A stretch of DNA of 64,000 nucleotides, taken from the NCBI GenBank assembly GCA_963969395.1, contig OZ017803.1, positions 21,886,001 through 21,950,000 of the forward strand, read 5' to 3'. The translations under genes and the position numbers were made by a program. Below, one piece after another: positions 11,661 through 24,609 of the stretch. Origin of the DNA: Pseudoscleropodium purum (Eukaryota; Streptophyta; Bryopsida; Hypnales; Brachytheciaceae). The notes beneath the pieces were generated by a model. The model saw nothing but the letters and a program-made list of their open reading frames with translations. It was not told the origin of the DNA and searched no databases. Position 1 is the stretch's first letter, and every line of letters starts with the position of its first letter.

Positions 11661-13560
11661 AAATAAGGGATTTTTTTCCACTTTTATCCTAGAAAAACCT
11701 AAAACTTACCTTACAAGGCCTATTTTGGATGTAAGATTATTTGTCTTGCCAACTGGCTCTTAAATATTACCAATAGGGTCATGAAGTTGACCCTAAAGTA
11801 TGCAAAAATTAGCTTACAATTGACTCGATGTTCAATTAGAATAAATGTTGAATCGAATAATAATAACTTTTTACTTTATAAGAGCAAAAATCTCCAATGA
11901 ATATCAATAATAGAGTTCTTTTGTACAACTTTATGTCTTGCCAAATCATTTCAACATTCTTTTTATCCTAACACATAAAATTAAACATGTCAATGCCAAT
12001 TCCTATTACTTTTTAAATTAGAAGTTAAAACAATTAAAAAATTACAAAAATTCTAAAAATGTCTAGTGGTCATACAATTTTGCAGTTAGGTGTTTTACCT
12101 TCTATAGAAAATACATATTTATTATATGAAAGAAACAAACACCCCTCTACTCAAGAATTATCAAAGATTTTGTATATTGGGATTATTTAACCCTAAATCA
12201 AAGAACCATGTTTTGGAAGAAGATAGCAATTTTAGACGGTTGACTACAAAATGAGTTTTTGTTTTTTTCTTTGAAAATTACCCACAAGGTGTGCCAAACA
12301 AGAAGCTTCAAAGTTGAAAAAGAAAGTTTTTTTAAACATTGGCCTGCAATTAAAAATAAAAAAAAAATTCTTGATTTTCATTCTTTAAAAAAATGCTAAG
12401 TAGAAGTAGGTCCAAGATTGGAAAATAAACTAAATCATTAATATAAAAAGATTGTGAAAAATTGTGAAAATTGCATTTCGAAATGAACCCTACAAGTTAT
12501 TTTGTTAAGAAGATGTTGAAATTGCCGAAAAAACAAAATTGTCTTTAACTTTCTCATTATTAGTACAAATAGAACAAATCAAAGCTTCACATGTAGACAA
12601 AAAGAAAAAAATTTAGGGGAAATTTTTTTAAAAAAAATTTTGATTTAAAATTTTTTTTTTGTGTTGTCCCCTGAGTTTAGTTTCAAGCTTTTTATAGTAT
12701 AACTTTTGCTCTCAGGCACCAATTGAAATAAAAATTATATTGCCACAAAGATAATCAATTTTTCTATCTTACAGAAAAGTTTCAAAAGAATTCACCAAAA
12801 ATTGAGATCACAAAAACCTACCCAAAATCTAATTTGTCCTTTGAGGGGACAATGGGAATTTAGGGGTTAAAGTCACTTTTTAGGCACACATTATGTGAAA
12901 TTTTCAAAGAATGGAAATGAAAACTCCAAAAATTGTAGTGAGTTGCCCCAAATCACTATCTTGCCAAAAAACACAATTCTTGCATTTAGAGGTTAAATAA
13001 TGAGTTTATATAGCATTAGACACAATGTTTTAAATCTTCCACATCATCTACCTCTTCATTCACAAAATTGTCCAATTCACAATACATACATCATCATTCA
13101 CAAATTTAAAGAGGTGAACTAACCCTTTAGGTTTGTTCATCCTCCGTTTAATCCCTAGAAAAAACACAAGAACCATATATTTGCCACACATTATAAAATC
13201 TATGAATTTTGAAGTTTCATTAGCAATGAAAGGCCCCAAATTAGGATAGAGTGGTATAAAAAATAAATTAACATTGTACAAAAGAATTTTTTTTTTCAAT
13301 ATACACCCTTAAAAAGAAAAACTAAGGACTTGAAGAAGATCATGAAAAAAAGGGTGGTGTCATAGTTATATTTGTAGGTAAACTACCTTTCTTTCAATGA
13401 CAATGGAAAGGTATTCAAACCAATGGAATTATTGTGGGCTAGATACCTAGAGGCAACAAGTGCTATATTTAGGTTGAAAGCAGCCTCCTTTCCCACTCTA
13501 AACCCTCACATTATGTTCTTCAATACACTTGTGTTAAAAATAAAAACAAAAAAACGAAAA
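11661..13560. repeat. Decayed R2-type repeat fragments, no gene
   Basis: Between the two R4 copies the DNA contains fragments of the R2 family. An example is the block at about 12640-13000, which recurs near 26940-27190 and in reverse near 36640-36880. No frame longer than about 80 codons exists and none is recognisable. Confidence 0.45.
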
Positions 13561-13574
13561 AATCTACTAGAGTC

Positions 13575-13925
13575 ATGACCAAATCTATAGGCTCCATATC
13601 TTTGAATCTTTGACTACAAAGCTGTTGGAGATTGATTTTCACTTGGTAGCTCTAGCCATCTTAAAATTCCATTGGCAGGGTAGTTTTGGTGGGATTGCAA
13701 AAGGTTAGTGTTCAAAAAGTGCATCCCTCATGTGTGTATGTATGATGGTAAATCTTTCATTTGAGGTGGACTTAGGAAGTTGAATTTTCCTTGAGAGAAA
13801 ACAAAAGAATTTTTTGGTTTTTGCAAAATTCAATTCTTGCAAATCCTACGTTTATATTTGCAATCAAAGATCCCAAATAATTAGCCCTAGAGAGTTTTAG
13901 AGCACATTCTAGACACGACTCAAAC
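13575..13925 (+). repeat. Dispersed repeat R4, copy 2
   Basis: This is the second copy of the segment at 11300-11660 in direct orientation, with scattered substitutions and small indels. Confidence 0.65.
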
Positions 13926-14797
13926 GATATCTAACATTTGTATCATTTAACATATTGATCAACACCCTTGAATGAATATGTAGCATTGAAAATCTACATA
14001 ACCATGTTGGATATGTTAAAAGTTCATAAGTTGGTGGTTTACATCATTCTTTTTATCTTCAAGCTTTATGAATAAATATTGATTTGAGGAGGTTTATTAA
14101 TGCATATTATACTTACTAGGGGCTATTTTAGACTATGGCTGGAGTCATGGAGTTTGTTTTGTGGTACTCTTTGTTGGCCTTTATGTTAGCATAAAGATTG
14201 CAATACAAAAGGGACTCATAGCCTCATCATCAATAAACAAAATTAACTTATCACAACACATTCAAGTGTACTTTTATAACTTCTAATGTGAAATCATAAC
14301 CATAGCCTAAATACAACAAGGAAAATACCAAAATAATGAGTGGTTTCATGAAGTGTGGCTACAAGAGACATGGTTAGAAAGAAAGTGTCTTGCTTTAATA
14401 AAATCTTTGTGGTTTAAGACATCGAGATTTTTTCCTGCATTTGTTCAAATTAAAGCTATCATCAACAAATTACATATTCAAGACAAGCGGCTCTTGTAAT
14501 TAGATTATGCAAGGTCATCAACCAAAAAAAATTGCACTAGATGCAAAATGGTCATGCAGAAAAATAGGACTTCCTAAAAATATTCTAAAGACAACTATGC
14601 TTTAGTCATCAAATTCCACATTCCGGAATGGAGTTTCTGTGAATAGTTTATGGTGGTTCATGGGAGAAAAAGCAGTGTACATTCAATGCTAGGAAGTTTA
14701 TGAAAAATCAACACATCTTATGATAGTAATCAAATCCTCATGCCAAAAGTTCAGCTCTATATAAATAAACAAGGAACTTATTCCTTATTTATGCTCA
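13926..14797. other. AT-rich intergenic DNA, no gene seen
   Basis: Nothing recognisable on either strand. Confidence 0.45.
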
Positions 14798-15304
14798 CTA
14801 AAAGTCTTTAAGCCAATTGAACTTGTAGTTATCTGAGTCATAGTCAAACTCTGAGTCCAAATTCCAATTGAAGCGTTCCTCATCTTCAACACCAACTTCT
14901 TCCTCTGCATCATCTTCATCACCTGCAAAATTTGGATCTTCTCTTCAAACAAAATCAAACTCATCTGATTTATGCACTTGTACAAGCGCATGCATCTCGT
15001 CCTTCATATGACCTTCACACTTGAATTCCTCCAGTTCCTGTAGAAGTTCAAAATATGATGTATAAAATTCCTCATTGGAATTGTCTCCACTTTCACATTC
15101 CTCTACTTCTAAATCATCATCACCAAAATAAGAAGCTTCATTTGTTTGGTCATGGCCCATATTGGTTGCATTCTCAATAAAGTAGGATGAGAAAGTTCCA
15201 AATGTAGCTTCAAAATTTCTTTTCTTTCTCCCCACATTTGCTTCGCTCGCCTCCAGTCCAGTTACAGTAGAATTGCATGTATCCTCACTTTCAACCCTAG
15301 CCAT
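14798..15304 (-). pseudogene. Acidic hypothetical protein broken by one in-frame TGA
   Basis: An ATG at 15304 opens a frame of 119 residues ending in TGA at 14947-14945. The same frame then continues for a further 49 codons to TAG at 14800-14798. Both parts are strikingly acidic and aromatic: DDDLEVEECESGDNSNEEFY before the stop and AGDEDDAEEEVGVEDEERFN after it. The shared composition argues that the TGA interrupts one original protein of about 168 residues, for instance by a CGA-to-TGA change. A basic cluster (GRKKRNF) lies near residue 25. I recognise no domain. An acidic tail of a transposon-encoded or regulatory protein is possible, but no function is claimed. Confidence 0.5.
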
Positions 15305-15980
15305 TTTTTTACTTGTAATAACTTAAATACTTGCCAAACTAGAAAGTAGAGAAGTAACTATGAAGGCAACTTCTAGAGCACTCAAAACACCTTCACACTA
15401 AACAAATACAACTTTGGAAGTCTATCTCTCAAACAAATAAACACAAAATGGAAGCACAGTCTCGTTAGGAACAATAAGGGAGTTAGAACCTCTTTTTGAA
15501 GATTGTCCTATATATTGAAGTGTACTAATTTGATGGACATCATTGATTCTCAATTGATATCATTTGTTCCTTTTGATTTTAAAAGAATTGTATTGCTTCA
15601 CATAGTTGGATGTAGGTTCCCACTACTATTTGAAAATGGTGTTGAGCATGCAAATGCTACTATCTTTGTTTTGATGGACAAGTTGGGATAATTCTTTACA
15701 GTATTATTGTCACCAGAGAGGTATATTGAATTCAATGGGAGGACATGTGTTTTAGAGTGTAGATGGTGTAGCAGGTTTAGGAAATGATTGATTGTTTCAT
15801 TTGTCTCTGAATATAGAATAGGATCATATCTTGTGCAATCATGCATTCAAACTTGATGTGGTTGCATTTAAATAACTGAAAGGGAGAAAGAACAACTCAT
15901 CTTTTCCATCCCATATGTATTATATTCTTTTTAATTCAAATTTGAACTTTTGTTATAATCTATTCAAATAGGCAATTGTT
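15305..15980. other. Intergenic DNA, no gene seen
   Basis: Two overlapping opposite-strand frames (15503-15691 plus and 15598-15846 minus) are short and unrecognisable. Confidence 0.4.
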
Positions 15981-15984
15981 ATGG

Positions 15985-16145
15985 GCAATTTCATCCGATT
16001 TGTAGGCACACTTTCATTCATTGTTTTCATCCATTGTTGTCGATTTCATCCATTCTCATTAAAAATATTCATCCAATTATACAATGAGCTTCATCCAATT
16101 ATTAAATGGAATTCATCCAAATAGGACAAAAAATCATCCAAATTG
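15985..16145. repeat. Interspersed TTCATCCA short repeats
   Basis: The octamer TTCATCCA or ATCATCCA occurs at least seven times in 160 bp with irregular AT-rich spacers. A weaker cluster of the same octamer is at about 50410-50500. Confidence 0.6.
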
Positions 16146-16269
16146 ATTGAAAATCCATTCACATTTCTCTTGACTAAACCAAATCTATCCCAAGCTAGGA
16201 CAAAATCAAGCCTTGGCAAAATTGGGGAACCTATTGGCCTATCCACCAAGCCTTTAGAATGGCCTTAAT

Positions 16270-18430
16270 TATAGAATTGGAAAATGCCCATCTTGATGGT
16301 TGTAATGTTGTAATAAAAAATCTACATCCAATGTTTTTCCCCTAAACCCTAAAAATATTAAAAATTGAGTTACATAAAGGTCTTCAAACTTAGTTTTAGA
16401 ATAGAGATTCAATAATTACCTGTAAACTAAAACACCTCCTTAAACTTTCATCTCATTAATCAAAATAGAATGATTCAAGCTTTCCAAATATATATAAATC
16501 TATAAAACCAATATCAATTTTTTTTTGAAAAAAGTGATTTTCTAGGAATTTTATGAGTTGCCTACTAACGAATGCAAATGACATATCACACAATAACTTT
16601 TTAACCATGTAGTCTAAAGTTATGAAAATTGTTGGGCCTCAAAGCTATTACTTGGGCATATATTGTGTGAAATTTTCAAAGAAAAAAAATAAGAAATATG
16701 TTTATAGTGTGTTGCTCCAAATTGCTAGGTTGCCCAAAAAACGGTGTTTGGTCCTTTAGGTGTTAAATTCAACTCTACATGGTATAGTTTTCATTCTTGA
16801 ACACCTCACTATTGGATTTACTGCATTTTAATTCTAATTTTGAAATATAAAGAATTTAGATTTTCTCCCTAATTTGTACATGATTATAGCCGATTCAGAG
16901 CAATAATTGGAATTAGTGCAAAGAAAGAAAATTATAACGAACAAGTATCAACTGGAATTGACAAGATTAAATAGGAGAAAGAAGTTGCAATTAAAGTGAA
17001 AGAATAGGAGACAATAGATTCTAGTTGGTGAAAAGAGATATCAAGCAAAATTTGGAAGAAGTAACATTCACAATAGTTGGATAAGTTTATTAACTGTGGC
17101 TTAATATAATAAATATGAGTGTTATCTATTGATTGTGCGGCTAAGGTCACATGCTCCATAATCTCGTATTATGCATACTTGGGATTGATTAATCTTTCAA
17201 AGAATTATTCCATAGCACCCATACCTCCTTGTGAACGAACTCAAAACTATAGGTCTTTCTTAGTGTTTATCCATTAAGTAAAAACCAAACCTATACATAC
17301 CTACAAATATGGATTTAAAAAAATAAATATGCTAGATGAAATTATACACATTTGTAATGTCCTTGAACCCTTGAAGTATAAGTCTAAATTGTCATGTGTA
17401 AGTCCAAAAAATAATTACCTTCTAAAGGCCTATTTTTCAAAAAAATTAGAAGTATAGGATGTAGATGGTTTATAAATAATTTATAGGATAGATTAAAAAT
17501 TGAACTAAAATGGCATGTTTTTCAAATCAAACATTTATAGAGAACACATTAAAATGGCCATTGCATCAATATTCTCCTCGAAATGAACTTACAATAGGGA
17601 ACTAACCCTAGCTGTTTTTTGTTCAATTTTTAGACAATTTTTTCTTATATAATGTAGGGGAGTGAAAGTTATTTTCAACTCTACAAAGTATCTCTTAACT
17701 TCAAAATTTTTTAATTAATTAAAATCAAAACAGAAAGATTTCAATAATTTGTAATTTGAACTTTTGAAGTAGACTTCACCATTCAATTTTTGTTCTAATT
17801 TCTTTCCATTAAATTTCAAGAAGTAAATAGGGGGCCAAAAATCTTGTTCATATGGGGTTTGTATAAATATATAGAGTGAATTCTTCAAAAGTAGGTAAGA
17901 AAAATCATTTTTTGAAGAAATTAAAAGTTGAAATTAATTTTCCAAGATTTATGTATACATAGAAAGCTTTGCTTCATTCCATTTTGATCAACGAGTTAAA
18001 AGTTATGAATAGTTCTTGTTTTGGGATAGTTATGGTAGTAGAAAATGAAATTTGCAATCATTTATTTAAGTCCATCTTCAATAATTTTTGAAAAAAACAC
18101 TATGAGATACAGATTGTTTATTATTGTATCTGAATCGTTTGGACTAATTGGTATTTCTCAAAGCCGTAATAAATTTTTTAATAAAGTAGATGTAATACTA
18201 CCTATTAGCCTTTTCTTAAAGCCGTTGCAACTCTTCTATTAGTGATCATAAATGATTTGTTTAAGTCTAGTCAAAGTGCAGCGACAGGTAATCAATAGCA
18301 CCCTTAGCAACTTAGAACATGCATTTACAAAAGACTCCATGTATTTACAAGGGTCAAGTTACACTAGTGTAACTCCTTTGAGGAAAGTTGTAATGATGTA
18401 TTCATGAATACATTGTATCCTAAAACCTTG
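16270..18430 (+). repeat. Long non-coding repeat family R2, copy 1
   Basis: A long AT-rich unit with no coding capacity. Its sentences recur in order at 24610-27220 and 29045-32030. Examples are GAATGATTCAAGCTTTCC, TGTTGGGCCTCAAAGCTA, GGCATATATTGTGTGAAA and ACAACTCTACATGGTATA-like wording. The part 17330-18430 is closely similar to 30930-32020, including the palindrome GTTACACTAGTGTAAC at 18358-18373 at its right side. No terminal repeats or target-site duplication could be defined. Confidence 0.6.
18358..18373. repeat. Perfect 16-bp palindrome near the R2/R3 right boundary
   Basis: GTTACACTAGTGTAAC is its own reverse complement. Related forms lie at 8686-8700, 31960-31975 and 33439-33454. 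Three of the four (not 8686-8700) are followed by CTCCTTT and a GTAATGGTGTA-like string. Confidence 0.75.
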
Positions 18431-18960
18431 CGACCTATAGGCTAGGTAAGGGCTTCCTTGCCCAACCTCTTCATCTAAGTTGCAGTTGACATCCGTCCCA
18501 CCTAATGATCAAAAATTTAAAACAAAACAAAACAAAACAAAAAAAACAAGATTAATCAACTCCTAAATATATTTGTAAACCCTAAATAGTGCTATACAAA
18601 AACTACTGTAGCTGCGTGCCTAACAGTGCTACGCTATAGGCCTAAACCCTATTTACTTCACTCCGTAGGGTTTAGGTACTTCATCCTTTAGAATGAATTT
18701 CCTTTGTCTTTGTAAAGGTCACTTAGAGAATTCCTAAGTGCCATGGGCGAGGTTGTCACTGCTATAGGCTACCCAATTTGTAAAATTACAATCAAAGAAA
18801 ATAATACAAAACCTTAAAACCTAAACCCATAAAAGCTTGATACTTAATCAGTTTGCAACCATGATTGTCCTAAACACATAATTGACCCTAATAATATGGA
18901 TGCCAAAGTAATAATCAAGCAAATCCAATAAGCACTTTCACCTTTGTGAGAGCTTTCACT
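18431..18960. other. Intergenic DNA with an (AAAAC)n tract
   Basis: The only clear feature is the AAAAC repeat at about 18519-18549. No gene is seen. Confidence 0.45.
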
Positions 18961-18963
18961 GTC

Positions 18964-19140
18964 TAGTAGAAAACACAAGAGATTCAACAGGTCTGGTTAC
19001 ATTGTATTGGTCACTAAACAACATATTTTTATTGAAATTAATATAAATCTGTTAATTTCAACTTAAATCTATTATTTAGTGACTAAAACAATGTGATCAA
19101 GACAATAGAAATTTGTTGAATCTCCTATGTTTTCTAATAA
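18964..19140. repeat. Foldback element (inverted repeat, arms about 70 bp)
   Basis: The left arm (18964-19030) and the reverse complement of the right arm (19065-19140) share AGAAAACA, GGAGATTCAACA-like, CACATTGT and AGTCACTAAA strings in order. The spacer is about 35 bp. A MITE or a hairpin RNA source are both possible. No convincing target-site duplication was found. Confidence 0.6.
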
Positions 19141-22100
19141 TGTTTCCTAAGTTGCATGATGGATAATGAATCATCAGCAAGAGCACTATGCAAAAAAAAA
19201 AAAAAAATCCACAAAATTGGAGAAAGAAGACAAAAAGTGATCGGAATACCTCTGCAACTATAAGCCTAATGAACTTCATTAGACTTGTCTTCATTTGGTA
19301 TAATTGTACTCACACATGCCAATCTACAAATATAATATATGCTTTAATTTAAGAATTACCATTGACCCAAACAAGAAAGAGATACAAAATTTACAAAAAG
19401 ATAACATCAAAATAAAAGAAAGGAAACAGCAAGAAAGCAACACTCTCCAGTATGGAATTAGCACAAATAGATATCTTCTACAGTGGATGACACAAGTGAC
19501 ATCATAGGCTCTAGGATAAGGTAATCTTCTTGCCCCATTGGTTAAAACATTGTAATTAGAACAATTACACTATAATTACATTGTTAAAACATTGTACCAC
19601 CGTAAACAAATGTTTCAATAGCCTATGATGTAAGCATTGTATCTAGTAAAAGAATAAAATTGAATAAAGTAAGAGAACTAGACTGTCATACAACATTAAC
19701 CAATACTAGTGGACACAAGTTTATACACAACTTCCTCCATTCATAGTGTCTAGTGAGCTCTTATTGCGACCATCTTTTCAAATGGTCCCTACAAAAGGCT
19801 CTAGAGTGGAGAGTAAGTGGTTTTAAAATGGATTGTTGATAATGTGGGGGTGTATTTAGGTTTTGTAGTTTGGTGTTTCCAAAAAGGTGCAAAGTTTGTT
19901 TGTTGTTGGACCACAAAATTTCCTTGTTGCTACATGTAACATTAAAGTTCATCATTTAGAATCAAATTGCAATGATAGACTTAGTCTAAATGATAGGATG
20001 AAGAAAATTGATTACTTGATAGCTCACTTAGTGCACCACATGTATTTGTGGTAGTAGATTTCCATTTTAGGAAACTGATCTTTGTAGGAGGAGATGATGC
20101 ACACTTTTAATGTTGTTGTTGCATTTAACAATCCAATTCATCATTAGAATCACATAGTTTAAAATCAATAATCTCTCACAGTTACATTGGAGAAATCACA
20201 ATGCAATTCAAACTATATTATTCTTACACTTCATTGCCACAAGGGAAGGGAGCTGCATTGGAGATAAATCTAGAGAGAAACCCTTCATATTGTTTTGCTA
20301 AATATTTGCCTTTTTTTGTTGAACATAGCTATTACTTGATTCTTCCAAGCTTCCTACTAGCTTTATCTTCTTCTTGTTTAGTGCCAACTATACAAGATAT
20401 GACCACAATATGATCACAACTAGAAAAATTCAAAATATGTGTAATACTGTAAGATCCTCGGACCCTCCTCGGCTTGTCTTGCTTGTTTCTCTTCCTACAA
20501 ATCGTTTATATTTGCTCAAACAATTCTGCTCATACCAAAGCGGTTTTAATTCACAAAATTTGCACCTTCTTAAAATCTTCAACTACATTTAACTTCCCAA
20601 AAATAATGCCTCAATTGCTTCAAAAAAAATCCAATTGCTCACTGCTACCTAATGCCATAGTAATGCTAGCCTAAAATTTGTGATTATAATTCTTTTTCTT
20701 AAATGTAGTGAATCAAAGAGTCAAGTCTAGCAATTTGTTCAAATTATCTACTTAAAGTATCAGTTTTCACACTGAAAATAGATGTAATCACAAGTGAAAA
20801 AATCAAGAGAGTATTCTTACTTAACGCAACTTTGATATTCTTTTCGAACAAGCGCCTACTTGAAAAATGAAAATTGGAGTAGCACAATATTAGCATCATA
20901 AATACTAGTATAAATACATTCCAGTAATTGTTTGCCAATCAATGTGCAACATCCAAAATTAGTAGGCCAATCACACATATTCATAACTTCTTAGCATTAC
21001 CATAAAAAACACACTCTTGCCATCAAAAACAAGCTCTCGTCTTTGCTCGCTCAAACCCAACAACAACGTGCAACTAGAAGCACCTCTCCTTATGTTTTAT
21101 GTTCATATGTAGTGCTATTTGCTTTGTTTGAAGATATAGTGCAAAGGTTTAGAATGGAGGCAAAAGCTTATGGGTGAATGCAAAAATGAAGAACTAGAAC
21201 CTAAAATCACCTATCCTCGAAGCAAAATTTTTGCAAAAACTCAGATAGTCTAGCTGCTCAAAGTCCTCTTCCTCAAAGTCCTACTGCTTAAAGTCCTCTC
21301 GCCTTTTTCACTAACTTGCTTCAACTACCATGAATAAAATGGTAGAGAACAAAGCAAATGATGAACTAGATGCAACTAGAACAAAGTTGCAAAGAACAAA
21401 GCATTTCACACGCAAGGTCTCAGAGATCTAAGTGAAGAAAGCACATAAGCACGCCTAAGTTCACTTGACATCGTTTTCATCTAACAAAATCTTCATCCAA
21501 CTAAATTTTCATTCATCAAGTACGAGCGGAGATGTGACAGGTTAGTGCCTTAGTGGTGTATGACATTACATAACATGATGTCTAAAAATTTGATGTTACA
21601 TAGTATCTTGAGTAAAATCTCAGACTGTCTTCTTTTTATACCAAATCGGTTTTCCTTTCACCTTAGATTACATCGATTGGTGATTCTCTTCTCATTAGTT
21701 TGCATCGTCATCTTATTGCTTCTTTTCTTTCTTGCTCAAAGTAAGAATTGGAGATCTATTTCGTGGGCGAGCTGGAGCACTTTTCTTCCTCATTGTTGAA
21801 TCCACCTTGCATGTAAGGTTCTGCAATCTCTAGGTTGAAATGTGCATAGACCTTTGGGTGCAACATGTTGAATGTTTATTTAGACCACTTATATAGAGCA
21901 TGGCTTTGAGTAATGATGTTACAAATATATCTACAATTAATGAAATTTTGGATCGTGGGATCTATTTTGTAGGGCAAACCAAGGATTGAGGGTGTTCAAC
22001 TAGCTCCATCACCTACTTTACAACATTACAAAGTGCCACATACTTCCATATGTGATTAAGGTTGGTTGATTTCTTGCGCTTCCTAATGTATTTTGTGCTT

Positions 22101-23848
22101 ACTTACCTACGACTTTGTTTTTGATTGAAAGCTAAAATTAAAGTAGTAAACTTCTTGATAGTTGTGAATGTTGTCTTTACTTGTGGGAATGTTCTACCTA
22201 TTAATAATATTTCTCATCTACTAGGGTGCTCTAGCTAATGTACACATATTCGAACTTTTTCTCCACAAGTGATGGCCATATGAACTCATGAAGGAGATGT
22301 AACTTTGAATGAGTCCTCTTGATGAGCAAGCACGTGAGATTTTTTCCAGCCCTTACCTCTTGTAATTTTTATCTTTGAGGTAAGGAAGGCCCAATACATG
22401 ACGTGTATTGGGATCTAGATAGTGTTGCTTTGTCCTGCTTTACAAGTGTGCAAACTCGTAGGTGTCGAGGAAGCCAAGACTCTTGAGTGTTTCTTGAGCT
22501 ACACTTGTCCGTGTTTATTGGGGTGAAGTGCTACTCAGGAGATACTCCATGTATGTTTTAGGGAGAGAATATTACTAGAGATGTACATCTGAGGGTTTGT
22601 GCATTCTCTTGTGTTCTTTTCTTTGGCTTTAATGTTGTTGTTCTCAATGTATTGGGTCTCATCATTGCCAAATTTGACAAATTATCTGATTCTTTCTTTG
22701 GGGTGCTTGCTGCATTCAATTATAAACTTGAATGATTTTGGAGATGCTTCTAGATCGCAATTTTCAACTTGCTGAACTTCCCCAAGATGATAGAACCTTC
22801 ACCGTAAGCACCGCCAAAGTACTAGGTGTGTCTTTCTTAATATTGTTGTACTTTCATTTTCGATACTCTTGATTGTTTTGCGAGCTATTGAAGAAACATT
22901 CATGTAGAAAAAAGCTTGGAAATTTTGTGATATTAAATTGAAGGCTTCAAAATATTGTTTGCTTCTATGTGTTCTTTGCCTTCTTTAATGAGGGCGATGG
23001 GTGTGCTTGCTGAAAGACCATAAAGAGAAATGGTATGAGGTGAAAAGACACAAGTAAGGTTCCAACCTTATTACTTTCTACAATGCAACACATTATTTAT
23101 GGGAATCTATGTAGCCTATGTAATAGCCATATTGGACTTTTAGATTTTTATTATTATAGGGCTATTAGAGTTCAAGTTAGGTACTACAGGCAATTTGGCG
23201 TGTGGTCTTGAACATACAATCTCTCTCTAATTGTAAACTTCTTAACATTTGACTCACAATTGGTGCATTGTTCCCCAAAACATTTGATTGACACATTGTA
23301 CACTTATGTAGATATTTTAGGAAATGTTTACCCAAAGAGCCGAGTGTCGACAAGAGTCCTTAGCAATAAAGCAGCTACGTGAGTGAGTATCCATGCTCGT
23401 TTTGTGGGATACACACGAGCTGTCTTCATGTAGATAAGATAGGGTCCTACTTCCCCCCTAGCCACTGGAGTCACTTTGGCATCATTGGCTAGTTATTCCC
23501 AGCATCAATCCTTGCCTAAGGTGTTGGTTTACACTTACCATGTGCAGCTAATTTTGTCAAAGTGCACGTCTGATGTTTCCATGTCAATCATGTGACTCAT
23601 GTGATGTTTTATATTTATGCACTTGAGTAACTTCAGATGTTTGGTAGATAAGTCATATCTAATCAAATGTTCAGTTGTGTTTGCAGGTATAAAATTGTGG
23701 ATGTATAAGCTTATGGAAAGTTTCCCCAAGGATAAAGAGTGGTGAGTTTCTTGTAAATCTCAAGAATTTGTTCTTGCTTTGAACATCACTTTCTCACTTG
23801 AAGGTAACTTGCAATTGAATTCTTGTGGATCATTTTTGTTATCCATAA
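19141..23848. other. Long AT-rich intergenic stretch, no gene seen
   Basis: Only short accidental frames occur (for example near 20201-20674, 21560-21799 and 23535-23729). The block at 22000-23550 is somewhat less AT-rich and may be an old coding remnant, but no frame, domain, LTR or primer-binding site could be recognised. Small inverted AATTACATTGTTAAAA-type repeats occur near 19540-19600. Confidence 0.45.
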
Positions 23849-23942
23849 GAATTTACACTAATCAAGAGAAAATGACGAGAATTAATTTCTTTTTTAATTT
23901 ATTGATTAGAAGTTGTCATTTTCTCTTGATTAATGTCAATTC
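23849..23942. repeat. Short hairpin with 28-bp arms
   Basis: Arms 23849-23876 and 23915-23942 are nearly perfectly complementary, including an 18-bp exact core TAATCAAGAGAAAATGAC, around a 38-nt loop. The size suits a small foldback element or a microRNA-like precursor; expression is unknown. Confidence 0.65.
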
Positions 23943-24463
23943 TTCTCTCAAGACATTGAACTCAATCATTGAAGTAATGCCATGTCAATAGAAAAGGGGA
24001 TCAAGAAATCATTGAATTGACTCTTTGGCACTAATAAAAATAGTAATCCTCATCAACCAACACAACATAATCATTTTAATACTCAACAATAATCTACTAG
24101 AATCATAGTGCCATTTCAATATTATCCCATCAATTAGTTGAAGCATCACCCTAAACCCTTGTTTATCACCAAAGAATTTAAAAAAACTAACATGAACCTA
24201 GTTTCTATAGAGGAACAAAGAAGAAGAGACGACTTTCTACTATGGGGCAGAATAGTGTTTGCAAAGTATATTTTGGGTTGGTCAGACAAACTGGACATTG
24301 AGTCCTGAAGATCTCCTTGGCAGTCGTAGGGGACGAAGCCACCAAAGCTAGACGTCCATTAATTGTGGGTGTTTGCCAAACAAGTGTAATAATCCAATGG
24401 CAGGAAAACCTTACGGGCTTGGTGGCAAGTTTTTCTGTTTCCCGCTTACAAAAATTAAGCAAC

Positions 24464-24607
24464 ATGGCAAGCATAAGAAAGCGCAGCATTAGTGCTGTGA
24501 CAATCTGCATAGCATTGTCAACCTTCATGTTTTTCCCATTTTCTACCAGTTGCCTTGGAAATAATGGAGATATCCAACGCTATCTTCAAAGTCAAGCAAG
24601 GCTTTGA
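24464..24607 (+). pseudogene. Truncated secretory-protein-like ORF (first exon or gene fragment)
   Basis: The 47-codon ATG frame begins MASIRKRS, continues with a hydrophobic stretch (ISAVTICIALSTFMFFPF) and then has a small-residue STSC site, which is the pattern of a signal peptide. About 18 polar residues follow (GNNGDIQRYLQSQARL) before TGA, exactly where the AT-rich R2 repeat begins. The preceding 250 bp retain CpG and look like promoter or leader DNA. The simplest reading is the 5' end of a secreted-protein gene cut off by a repeat. A genuine small secreted peptide is the alternative. Family not identified. An overlapping minus-strand frame (24205-24528) is probably a shadow. Confidence 0.4.
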
Positions 24608-24609
24608 AG

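Noticed and set aside
22000..23550. Remnant of an LTR retrotransposon
   Set aside because: No polyprotein motif, LTR pair or primer-binding site could be found on either strand.
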